NCBI RefSeq assembly: GCF_019320115.1
Contig: NC_089588.1
Span: forward strand, 118,325,591-118,389,590
From: Miscanthus floridulus
Taxonomy: Eukaryota; Streptophyta; Magnoliopsida; Poales; Poaceae
DNA length: 64,000 bases
Direction: 5' to 3'
The translations under genes were made by a program, and so were the position numbers. Below are positions 49,139-60,570 of the stretch, piece after piece. The notes under the pieces were generated by a model that was not told the origin of the DNA, made no database searches, and saw nothing but the letters and a program-made list of their open reading frames with translations. Numbering within the stretch: the first letter of the stretch is position 1; every line of letters begins with the position of its first letter.

Positions 49139-49392
49139 GGGAAATGAAACTGCAGGCCACCTTTACTCCCGGGTGGGAAGCCCACCCGGGAGTAAAGGTG
49201 GGCTGCAGTTTCGTGGCCCGCCAAAAAAACCCTTTACTCCCGGTGCGTGTTACCAACCGGGAGTAAAGGTATACCATTACTCCCGGTTGGTAACACGCAC
49301 CGGGAGTAAAGGTACCTTTACTCCCGGTTGGTAATACTCACCGGGAGTAAAGGGTTTTTACTCCCGGTTGGTGGCTGGCACCGGGAGTAATT
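49139..49392. repeat. Internal CTTTACTCCCGGTTGG repeat block
   Basis: At least eight direct or inverted copies of a motif one base different from the terminal one (TTTACTCCCGG against TTTAGTCCCGG), arranged as palindromes (CCTTTACTCCCGGTTGGTAA / TTACCAACCGGGAGTAAAGG). The block ends nine bases before a TATA box. It may be a regulatory array for the third gene or the end of an older nested CACTA. Confidence 0.7.
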
Positions 49393-49400
49393 CTCTCTGA

Positions 49401-49407
49401 TATATAA
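49401..49407 (+). promoter_or_regulatory. TATA box of the TNPA/Ulp1 gene
   Basis: TATATAA directly follows the internal repeat block and precedes a C/T-rich leader. The first recognised ATG is 1.6 kb downstream, so a leader intron is likely. Confidence 0.45.
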
Positions 49408-51030
49408 CCTCCAGCGCCTGGCGCAGATCGATCCGCTCGTCTTCTTCCTCGTCGAACACCGCCGCCCTCTTCTTCCTCGCGCCGCGTCCGTTCGCCTTCC
49501 GTGACACCGGCGCCGCCCTCTTCTTCCTCGTGCGGCTTCCACCGCGCCGTTCCCGTGGCCCTCCACCGCGCCCTCCTCCGCGCCCGAGGCCCTCCACTGC
49601 GCGTTGCCCCACCGCGCCCGAGGCCCTCCACACTGCCGAGCTCGATCGAGGTGATATATTCGTCGATCTCTTTGTACATTCGTCCGAGCCCTCCACTGCC
49701 GAGTTATAGATCACGTCAAAAACTACAACTTTGGTGTAAGCCATGTCAACGCTCGAGGTCGATTGAAAATTCCAAATTTTGAATCACAAAATCTAGGAAC
49801 TAAAAATGGATATTTGGAACTCTAAATGATTTTAAATAAAAAAAACATATCTTAACGCAAGTTTTGAATATTTGGATATTATATGGATAAATTAGCAAGT
49901 TTAATTAGAGTGTCAAAAACTGCATTTTATGGTACAAAAATACATTTTAAGATCACTGGGACCTGAACTCATGACAAGTTTAATTAAGGACCACCAATGA
50001 AATTACTTTAGAAATTAATTAGATCGATGTAAATCCATGGCTTGTATAATAAACACGCTATATATTATTTGTAAATCCTGGTCAAATAGGAACTCAATTT
50101 TGATACCCAGTTTGTAAACTAAGCGTTTTTTAGTTTATCAAAAATATCACATGTGATGATGTTAGCAGTTTTGGTTGGACTTGCATGCATGGCTACAGTC
50201 AAATGAAGGAAAACTTCAACGTTTCTTCATTTGTGAACTTTGAATATACAGATATAATATATTAATGTTGCTAAAGTAATATGAGCATTACATATTTTTT
50301 TCCGGGAAGACTATCTTCAAACTTCATATCATAGCATCAGAGATCGCCTGTAGAAGAAGAAAATAAATTCTTATCATTTCGGAAATAGTAATGGTTATAT
50401 GAGCAATAAGACACATATACTTACATTTGATAATGACTTATACTTATATTATTAACATAGAATTTTGTCATATGATGAATGACTACATGGTTCACATGGT
50501 ACATAGGATCACAACATCACACACCGACACCGCCCCAGCCCGCCTCACGTCATCGTCGTCAGCACACCGGCCACCGCGCCGACACGTATATATACGTCAT
50601 TTGTATTCATATGCATTTCGTCCATGCGTTTCTATGTATACGGTGGAGCACCGCCGCCCTCGTTCACCCATGTGTACAGACATATATACGGCGGAGTGGA
50701 GCACCGCCACTCTTGTCACACCACCCTTTCTCGTGGCCTAGTTGATCAACATTCGTATTATCGTTATCGTTAATGCTAAACAATCACACCAGGGCGAACC
50801 GCGCTATTGATGTCACCGACGTGGTTCGCCCTAGTCACCGATGCAATTTGCCCTCGGCCGTTTATGTATAGCCCTAATTCGCCCTAGTACCGATGTAGTT
50901 CGTCCTAGTGTGGCGAATTGCGTCCGTGACCGAGGGGCAAGATTTAATAATGCATATTGTTCGTAGATTTTACGCATGTAATAAGCAAAGATTTGACGTA
51001 CTATATATTGGTTTTGTTTTTTGAAGCTAG
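49408..51030 (+). other. Leader and presumed intron of the TNPA/Ulp1 gene
   Basis: A GC-rich leader (to about 49640) is followed by AT-rich, intron-like DNA. Open frames in the GC-rich part overlap on both strands and carry no motif. Confidence 0.4.
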
Positions 51031-54000
51031 ATGGCCGACCCGAGAAATATGGATGAGGAGGAGTTGATGATGAATTTGATCAACACTGGCACTCAAGTTG
51101 CCGGCGATGATGGTGCTAAAAATAACGTGCAAGAGGATGTAGATGACGGGAGTCAGTACTTAGCTCTTGAACAAAATGAGCAACAATATATTGGTCAAGT
51201 ATATTTTTTTTATTATTAGCTATATATATTATCATATGTCTTATGTGTGCTCATGACATTAAAAATAATGTTTATGTTTTGTAGCCCTCTGGATCGACAT
51301 CAACAACTACAACGAAGAGTAAAAATGTTCGAGGTCCCAAAAAGCCATTGGAGGGTCGCTTCATCATCTCAGAGTTCAATGTGGATACAGGAGAACCGGG
51401 GGGCCGAATAAAATAAAATTTGTGCACCACTGTGGTTACCTTGTACGGGACCGGCTCCCGATTAGTACCCGTGAATGGAAGAAGAAGACCAATGCTCCTC
51501 ATATCAGTTTTGTCTCTGATCGTGACAAGGCGTTAATTTGGAATGATGTCTTGGTACATTTCACGCTCCAAACAGATGGTTATGATGATATAATAGATGG
51601 TGATGAATTGAAGGAGCGAGTTAGGGATTGGGCAATGAAGAAGATGGCCACCCAGTTTCAGACTTGGAAGAAACACCTATACACGACGTATGTCAAGAAG
51701 AACATAGCACCAGATTTTACTGTCCCAGGCCCGATCTCAAAGCAGAGGCCCTATTGGGATGAGTTTGTACAGTACAAGACTTCGGAAGAGGGTGTGAGTC
51801 GGGTGATAAAGAACCAACGTAATGCCCAACAGAAGACATACCACCATACCTTGGGATCAGGTGGCTACCCGACTGCCATTAAGAAGTGGAACAAAATGGA
51901 AGCAGACCTTCTTGCCAAGGGTATCAGACCAGAATCACTCGAGTGGGGAGAACGTGCAAAGAATTGGTTTTTCGGTCATGGGGGAACACTAGACCAGGAG
52001 ACAGGGAAGTGCGTTTATGATGCAAGACTGCAAGAAGCAGCAGAAAGATTGTTTTATGCTCAGAGAGCTACTGCTAGTGGTGTGTTCAGGCCCAACAGAG
52101 AGAAGGATGAGCTGACATACGCCATCGGGACTATTGAACATGGTGGCCAAACTAGAGGCAAAGGAAGTGTCTCATGGGAGCATGGATTCCCTCAGGACAG
52201 ACCTTCCTATAGAAGTCGCCAGAGAAAGAAGGAAGAAGAGGCACAGCGGCTCCAGAGGTTGGAGGAAGCGGTGCGTGAAGCATAGGAGCGGGAAAAAAAC
52301 CTTGAAGCGAGAATGCAGGAGGAAATCAGAAGGCAAGTGCAAATAGCAGTGAGTGCAAGCAAGCAGGCATCAGAGCCAGGAATCAACATTAGCCAATCTG
52401 TTCAGTTGAAAAGCAGCTGCGCTTCCACGGAGATACCAAATCAAGGGGACACAGGACTGCGCTTCCCTGTGGATGACGTCACTAAACCTTATACAACGTG
52501 TGAGCTACACATTCCGAAGGAGAATTCCACAATCAAGGTGGCTATCGGTCTTGTTAATCCTATCGACCGAACCAAGACACCAAGGATTCATGGGAATATA
52601 ATCCAAGAAGGATATGCTACCATCTCGGTAGATAAAGCTGAAAAAGGTTTTAGTGATTTGCCTCTTGACATTCCTGGAGGTGATGGCGAGAAGACTCTAG
52701 GAGAAGCGGAGAAGACATTCATTCTATGGCGCAAGCGCTACATCATCATTCCAGGGATGTCGGCTCCACCTCCTCCTGAACTACCTCACCATAGGTACGT
52801 GCGGATGAAAACACTACATCATTAATTTGTATTGGCTTAAATAATTAATAATCTGCTCATAATAATATGTCATTCCTTTTTTTGTAGCAGATCCTCCCCT
52901 AACCTAAATCCAATTGTTCAATCGCCAGATCATCATAGTGCTCTGTACGATGACATTGTGTTGGAAGACGAGGCTGCATCCACACCATCTCCAAGGAGGT
53001 CTCCAACGTCGCAGCTGCCACCTCCAAGGAGGTCTCCAACGCCGCTGCCAACACCTCCAAGGAGGTCTCCAACGCCTCCCCCGCCCCCGCCTACCAAGAA
53101 GCCTAGCAAGAGGCCAGCCCCTCAAACGAAGAACTAGTCCCCGCCTGCAAAGAAAGCCACCGTGAAACCAAGGGCTATTCCCAAAATAATATCTGAAGAG
53201 AAGGAAGAAAGAACTGATGCATATAAAAAAGACATGTCTAGATTCTATGACAAACTTAAAATGAATCAAGAAGCAAGGAGAAACCCAGAGAAACCGTACT
53301 TCTTTGTAGCTCCAGATATTCTAAGAAAAAAGGTGACTTCTTAGCAGCAACAACAACGGGAATCTCGTAAGCCGTCCAAATCAACGTTATCAGACTATGA
53401 CCGCACTCTCACCAAGTCAATTGAGGCGGCACAGAAAAAGAAGCGGGCAGGGAAAGGAGTTGCCCAACTCGGACAACAAGCGCACCAATCAATCCCCCTG
53501 CTAGTTGTTGGTAATGAATATGGTTCGAATTTAGGATTAATGCATCAGGCAAACATACCTCCGGATGTCGATTTGGATCACCTTGGTGAATTTCTTGATG
53601 AGACTGGTCTCGACCTTTACCAGATGTTTGGTGATGGAAACATTGAGAGTGTGGCGGAGGTTGATATTTGGAAGAAAAAATTTGTACTAGGCCAGAGTCT
53701 ATACAACCCTCAAGCCTTATCTGATCTGGGGACGCAAATGTACCTGCTAAACAAGTGGTACATGCAGGCGTCTACCAGTGGAGACTTCTGCGTTGGTGTC
53801 AGAATTAGAGATGAACATTGGTTCCGTGGCGATGATGTTATGTATGTTGACTTTGCAGAATTTCATCAACTATGCCACCTGACCTCTCTGGACAAAGTTA
53901 TCATTAGCTGCTATTGCCTGTAAGTAATAATTCTTTCGATCTATTATTAAACTCATCATATGTGTGTATATGCATATAAATTATCCTAACAAGTACTATA

Positions 54001-55011
54001 TATATGCTGATTTACAATGACAGAGCTCAGAAAGGAAGGCTGCAATGAAATTGGTTTTGTTGATCCCCATATAGTATTCAAAGACCCAATTACTCCAAAG
54101 ACTAATTGGAAGTCTGAGTCAGAGAGTAACCTCATGAACTTCTTAGTGAACCAACGCCACAAGAAGGATATACTCTTTCCCTATAACTTCAAGTGAGTGT
54201 TAATCATGTCGATCATAGCCTTAATGGCTCATATGTTGATTCTAGTTAATTAATGAGTGTTATGCGTTATATCCTATAAACACATGCAGCAATCACTGGA
54301 TATTGATGGACATCGATCTGGTGAAAAGTCACTTGATAATCTATGACTCGATGAGAAAACCATAACAAGACTACCAAGATATGATAGATATTATCCAGAT
54401 GTAATTTCGGGATCTCTAGCAACTATATATACACACAAACATGATGATTAACTATATCTGATGACGTGGCAAATTTTTTATTGGATAGTGTTTGGAAAAC
54501 CTTTATTGAGAAGCAACACATGGAAAAATACAAAGCGCCACTGAATGTAATCCCTTTGAAAGTAAGTCCCCTGAATCGCATCATCTTTATTAATTAAACA
54601 TATAGCTTTCACCGGATCACCAGATTGGATGACAAATCTTTTTCTCGTAAAGTGGTGTTTGAGGCAGGAACAGGGGAACAACTACTGTGGTTACTATGTT
54701 TGCAAGTTTATCAAGGTGCTCTCCCAAAGAACTCCTACAGAGAGACTCAAAGTACGTTAAAAATACACTATATATTCATTTAATTATTATTATTGATTGT
54801 GTTACTATGTCTTTATATATATATATGTACACATATTAATTTATTTTCCTTTAATTCAAACCTGTAGACTCGATGGTTGGAGGAAAAGGTCATACGGCAA
54901 GACCAAATCAAAGCAATTCAAGAGTCTATAGCCGGATTTTTTAATGAGCAGGTCATCGATTCCAAGGGCGAGTTCTACTTCGACCCAACACTGCCATTGA
55001 AGCCAAGCTAG
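51031..55011 (+). pseudogene. TNPA-like (Transposase_24) plus Ulp1/C48 protease gene, multi-exon, broken
   Basis: Exons by eye: 51031-51198, 51286-52794, 52889-53919, then short exons to the stop at 55009-55011. The N-terminal half matches the plant Ptta/En/Spm (Transposase_24) type (HHCGYLVRDRLPIS, RPYWDEFVQYK, LGSGGYPTAI) with a charged coiled coil after it. A proline-rich linker with PPRRSPT repeats follows, then a Ulp1-like cysteine protease: His in NHWILMDIDL (54294), Asp in IIYDS, Cys in NNYCGYYVC (54686). Breaks: a frameshift in a G run near 51395, TAG at 52283, 53135 and 53342, TAA at 54363. TNPA-type proteins bind CACTA ends. The role of the protease is unknown. The joint near 53920 is uncertain. 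Confidence 0.8.
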
Positions 55012-55102
55012 AGGATGAGAGAAAACTTGTTATGTCACAACAAATATAATGCAATCTTTTGTAATATATGCACATGAAATAATATAATGTAAAATACACA
55101 TA

Positions 55103-55114
55103 TGCATGCATGCA

Positions 55115-55209
<95 letters not shown>
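55103..55209. repeat. (TGCA)n then (AT)n microsatellite
   Basis: A short TGCA run leads into about 90 bp of pure AT dinucleotides, just after the protease gene. Open frames of alternating Ile-Tyr across it are artefacts. Confidence 0.95.
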
Positions 55210-55211
<2 letters not shown>

Positions 55212-55364
55212 CTATGCTTGAATTGTGTAATTTAATACGTTCATTGTGCTTGAACCGAAACATACTATATGTGCGTATAAATGTATAATTAGCAGCGTAC
55301 AATACGACTTCGAAAACCTATTTTGAAAAGAAAACAAAAAAATGAAAAGAAAAGAAAAAATAAA

Positions 55365-55606
55365 AAAACCTTTAGTCCTGGTTCGTATTACCAACCGGGA
55401 CTAAAGGTGCCGGCCATCGTGGCATGTCAGGAGGCACCTTTAGTCCCGGTTGGTGTTACCCACCAGGACTAAAGGTCCTCCTTTAGTCCCAGTTCCTGAC
55501 CCGGGACTAAAGGACCCCCCTTTAGTCCCGGATGCTTGCTCCCGGGTGGGGAACCGGGGCTAGAGGGGGTTCCCCACCGGGAGTAAAGCTCGATTCTCTA
55601 CCAGTG
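55365..55606. repeat. Right subterminal repeats and terminus of the large CACTA
   Basis: Inverted CCTTTAGTCC(C/T)GGTT / AACCGGGACTAAAGG copies mirror the left end. The terminus reads TCTCTACCAGTG. Confidence 0.88.
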
Positions 55607-55632
55607 TATGACATCCAATAAATCGGAAGGAG
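55607..55632. mobile_element. Stowaway-like MITE, U4 copy, right part
   Basis: Remaining end of the MITE interrupted by the CACTA (TATGACATCC...CGGAAGGAG), followed by TA. Confidence 0.55.
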
Positions 55633-56703
55633 TAGTAGTGGAAAACGTACAAAAGTGAGATGAGGATGAGTCAGTGAATCACTAGACTCCGCACGGCTGA
55701 TGGAAAAGGAATTAGAAAGAGGTGATGGGATAGGGATGGAGGCGACGCCGGCGTGATAGCAGCCGGTGGTGCACCGCACACGGCAAGGAGTAGAGTGGTC
55801 CAGTTGAAGCTGCTTGCTGCCCAGGTTTGTCAGAGGTCGAATTACGTGTCCTAATCTCGCAGGGTCCACAATGCATCCACTGCGTCCTCATCAGATTATT
55901 TGTCTTAATTCAATCATTAATTATCTTCATCAGGTTAGAAAATATCAATGGCTGCAAGTTGCAGCCTATTAGCCACTCCACAGGTGGTTCGTGACTTGTA
56001 TCAGTGGCAAGTCGTTTCCTTGCATGGACCATCCAGTCCAGAAGAAAACGGTAGCCATCACGTTGCGTAGCTAAAGCCTACTCATCCTCTAGAAGCGAAC
56101 TAGTCGGATGGATTCCAACCTCATTTCATGGAATCAAATCGGGGTAGCACGTGTTACCACATTTTGATTCAAAGTTTGACCAAGTGTATCAACATTGACC
56201 ACATAAAAAAAGTAACGGTAAATTCCATTTTTCAACCTTTAATTTGCACGCTAGTCTGATTTTTCCTTGAACTTCAAGATCGGATAACGAACACCCTCTC
56301 TGTTGAAACTAGACAAAAAAAAAATTTGACGAAACTGGAAAACTAGACAAATTTTGACCTTTGATTGATGCTCAAGCTGGTTTGATCTGGAAAATACATA
56401 ATTAAATTATTCTAGATCAGGAAAATATGAAACTAGTACCAGTTTTTCTTCTGAAAACGTTATCTATATCTACTTGTTTCTGCTTTAAATTTATTTGATC
56501 ATCTTTTTAAAATAAATAATGTGGTGCCACTAGGAGGCTGAACAATGTACTTTCCCCCATAAAATATTATTGTTTGTATACAAACATGGTCAAACTTAAA
56601 GATAGTTTCGCTTAACAACAATCTGAGGAGTAAAGAGCCACAGAAGATAAATAATACGTAATTTATCATTTCTAGTAACCACTAATTGCTACTATTCACG
56701 ACA

Positions 56704-57219
56704 TCATGTTGAGGCAGACAGCATGCTCTTCACAAACTCACGAGGCCTGCAGACAGCAGCCAACGGTGTCGCCATGGGCATGGACAGCCCACCACCTTCT
56801 GTCATGTCAATCGTTCTGCCTTCCCCAACATCCCACTCGAAGCACTGCACAAGCGCCGCCACCGTGGAGCTAACAAGGCGCATCGCCATGGCCTCAGCGG
56901 GGCACCGCCTCCGGCCCAGCCCGAACGGCAGCATGGGAATGGCGGTCGCCGCCGTCACCTTGCCACCATCGTCCAAGAACTGCTCCGGCCTGAACTCGTC
57001 TGGCGCGTTCTAGGCCGCGGGGTCCCGCTGGACCGCCCAGGCGTTCACGAGGATCATGGTGCCCCGCCGGACGTGGAACCCGCCGACGGTGCAGTCCTCC
57101 ATGAGTCGGTACTCCATCACAATCTTCTGCTTACACTTGCCGCAGATAAAGAGAGGGAGTTCTGGCCTCAGTCGTTTCGCAACCGAACGAGAGGCCGAGG
57201 ATCCGGTACCAGTTGTCAT
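56704..57219 (-). pseudogene. GRF/P450 fusion, U4 copy, with premature stop
   Basis: Junction 57103/57104. It carries the same Trp to TAG change (57010-57012) as U2 and U3, plus private changes: V to L beside the junction, Arg to Cys in the PERF region (EQF instead of ERF on the coding strand) and an Ile to Val. Confidence 0.8.
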
Positions 57220-58385
57220 CTACTTTCTATACTTATTTTTGCAAACTAGTGTAAATTTCATATTTTCTAAAATAATATATTTAAACAAAACTAAAATTAT
57301 TTATTTATCTAACTAAACCATAAAATATGTACTATATATAATAGCAAAATACCAAACTATCAAGTGATTTTACTATTGTAAATCATCATGTGATTTTGAG
57401 CTAAAAATGACATAGAAATCACATAGCTCAAAAACATGTTTCAATAAATAACCATCCGTACTAGTTGACCATGCTTACGTGATCATCTCGGCGAGCATTT
57501 CTCCACCGGACGGCACCGTACTTGGCCAAGGAAGAGCTCCGATTCTACGAGGAAGGGAACACGGTCGTCCACGACCGTTGCCGCTCTCCCTCGTAGAATC
57601 AAAGCTCCTCCTTGACGTCCGTTACCGCTCGGCAGAGAACATGCTCGCCGAGATGAACACGGTCCGCAAGTTCAACTAGTACGGATTTTCTATAATTTTC
57701 TAACTATTTTCTAAGTTTTTCATTTCATGGAAAATTTAATTCTAAAAAATAAAAGGCATCATTTCATGGCACGTGCTCCAGCAAGGACGAGCGAGGCGTG
57801 ATTTTGATGAACTAATTTAACTTTTGTTTATCCAAACATATATGCAAATCATCATGTGATTTTGAGCTAAAAATGACATAAAATCATAATAAAGTCCAAC
57901 ATATAAAGTTACACATGCATCTACATCGCAAAATGAGACAAGCTACTGATAAAACATAAGAGGATTAAGTTTGTTACCTCCAAAATCGAAGAGCAACACC
58001 AATGGAGGGGGATAGAGCAAGAACAACAGCAAACTGAAGAACAGAGGCAGTGAGTTTGAACGGAATGACTCGGGCTCGGGGAGGAAGAAATGAGCTGGTC
58101 TATAGGCCGGGATAATTAGTCCCGGTTAGGGGTCCAAACCGGGACTAAAGATTAATCTTTATTTCCGGGGCATCACCTAAACCGGGACTAAAAGCTTTAG
58201 TCCCGGCTGGTATTACCAACCGGGACTAAAGGTTTACCTTTAGTCCCGGTTGGTAATACCAGCCGGGACTAAAGATCCCTGTCCCGCGGACAACCGTTGG
58301 GCAGGAACCTTTAGTCCCGGGGGCAAAAAATGCCGAGGCTAATGCCAAATTGGGACATCGTTCTAAAGTCTGTTCTCTAGTAGTG
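57104..58385 (-). mobile_element. 5' terminal fragment of a CACTA element, U4
   Basis: Counterpart of 19045-20325, with fold-back module at 57454-57686 and terminus at 58385. Confidence 0.75.
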
Positions 58386-60570
58386 GCTGGCTAGCCAGTG
58401 ATTGGTTGATAAGCCTGCTGGGCTCCTCTACGTCGCTCATACGAAAAAGAAGTGTGATGCTTAATAATATTTTTTACTTAAATAATCCTCTGAATCAATG
58501 GCAATGTGTCTATAATTTTTCTAAGACTTTGTATAATTTTATCCTTTCTCAAGCATGACTCATCTCTATTTAGTAATAGTAAGATAAGGTATTTAAAAAA
58601 CTATTTTTACAAGATATTTAAACTAAATATGTATTGTAGACACACAAAGGTTGAAACAAAAGTGTCCGGAGCTCACCCTAACTCCATCTAAAGGGTGCGC
58701 GCAAGCGTACCCGATGGGTATAGCCCTCGAGCCCCCGAGCGGTCCATGGGATTGGTTGGGGGGTCCATTGGTCGACTTCCTCTTTCCCCGGGACTTAACA
58801 TACCCCTATATTCGACTCTCGTCACCGCCCCTCTCTTGGTGACAGCGTCTTCCACTCCTACACAAACAACAACTGATGATTCACTAAATCCCATCATCAC
58901 TGCCGGTTTACCCACCGACAGTGATAGTCAAACCCAATCATTTTCTATTCATCCCTACATTACTATTGGCCTATTTCAGACCTAGCTATGGTTGAACCAA
59001 CTGTTTGGCATTAATGATCGAGGTGACCACAATTGGATAATATATATCTACCCGTGCTGGTAGGTAATTTGTACTATAAAGGAACACTCAAAACAAAGCT
59101 TGCTACACCCCATGTTGATTCTGTTTTCCCTTTTTCTAGCAGAACTGTGATCTTCTAAAAACCATTGGAAATCTCAAAAATACCATGAGAGAAGATAGAG
59201 TCAGGGTTTTATTTTAGATCAAATATAAAGTATGTGCGAAATGGTCTTGTACATGTTGAATTCGAGCAGGGCTTGAATTCAACTCATCATTTAATTTATT
59301 GAAAAAATTATTTAAGAAACTTTTGTTTACCATGGATGGGAGGCGCGACCGCCCAGGGCGATGCTAACATCGCCGGTGCAAGCGGGCGCGAGAGCCTTGG
59401 CACAGTTGCGCGAGCGTTAGGCACAGCTATGTGGGAGGGAGGAGTGGGCACGAGCTGGAGGGCGACGGCCATGGGGCTGCAGCAGAGGCGCAGATGCGGG
59501 CAGCCGTCAGCGCAGGGGCGCTCGCGGGCGAGGCTCTATGTCATGCTAGATTTAATTTATAAAATAATTTTGTCCACCTCTAATAATTGTGCATTAGTGC
59601 TAATCAATCTTGAAAAAAAATTATTGCAAAAAACGAAAGCGGGACATAACATAATCGATCACCATTACAAAGTGGGAAAGAGGCTGGGCTGGGCCGTGGA
59701 AAGGAGCGGGCGGGGCTGGAAGTGAAAAGGAGGGGTGGAGTGGGAGTTGGGCCTGCGGTGGAGGCCAATTTGCCTTGTTACAAGGGGAAAAGAATTTTTC
59801 TTTTTTTCTTATAGGGATAAAGGAGGGGCTTTACGAAGGGGTTAAACTCCAAAAGTTCAAATAAAAGCAAAACTTCTAACTCCGACCAAAAGTTCAAATA
59901 AAAGCCAAACAACTTCAAGCACTAATGTGTCAAAAATAAAATGATGTGCACCAAATTAATTTAGAAATATGCCTTTGAAGGGGATGAGGGAAAGTTAGGG
60001 TTTTAGTTTTAGTAAGAGAGAGTACAAATGGTAGGAGGTGATTGCATGTTGAATTGGAGTGTGGCGCGAATTCAACAAAATTTTAGTATGTTCGAAAAAT
60101 GATTTTGTTCGAAGAATTCTCATCATGGCGATGACTTGGACAATAGTGTGATTAGAGGTTTTATTGCCTTTTGGTTGTTTTGATGTGTATATACGAAATG
60201 TTGCCACAGAGTTAGCATGAGCAATATACTAGTTTGTTTAAATCCTATGACTCTTATAAAAAATTAATGCATTAATTTGTAATTAAATGTTCAACAATCG
60301 CTGGCCAGTAAAGATGATATATACAACAACAATAAAGACCTTAATTAGTTAAAAATTATCATAAAGATTTAGGGTACACATATATGTAAATCATATAAAA
60401 AATAAAGGCTTTAGAATAAAATTCCAAATATGATGACAAAGACCATTTTCCGACTAAGCTGATGTTAGTTGGCATCGAAGTCTACAAACACATTATAACA
60501 TAACCACCTCACAAAACATTGTTCTAGCACCAGAGTCGGGTCTCAAAGGTGCAAGAGGACGCTGTGATGG

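Larger units (their letters stand above)
42845..55606 (+). mobile_element. Large CACTA (En/Spm-type) transposon with three genes
   Basis: The 12,762 bp element starts CACTAGTAGAGA and ends TCTCTACCAGTG (rc CACTGGTAGAGA), giving terminal inverted repeats with one mismatch in 12. The flanking TAT duplication is at 42842-42844 and 55607-55609. The empty site GCTAATATGACATCC is present in the other units. It holds subterminal TTTAGTCCCGG repeats at both ends, three tandem fold-back modules, a GRF zinc-finger gene, a TNP2-like transposase gene and a TNPA/Ulp1-type gene, all on the plus strand. The transposase has one frameshift and the third gene several stops, so this copy is probably not autonomous now. 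Confidence 0.95.
41643..60570. repeat. Tandem unit U4 (about 6.16 kb plus the 12.8 kb CACTA)
   Basis: Interrupted by the CACTA at 42845-55606. The right-hand part resumes at 55607 in the U2 order: AT-rich DNA, fusion pseudogene (56704-57219), fold-back (57454-57686), CACTA terminus (58385), and the mosaic 3' part (58840-60570). U4 carries more private differences than U2/U3 in the fusion region. Confidence 0.87.

Noticed and set aside
55106..55302. Open frames of alternating Ile-Tyr on both strands
   Set aside because: Produced by the (AT)n microsatellite.
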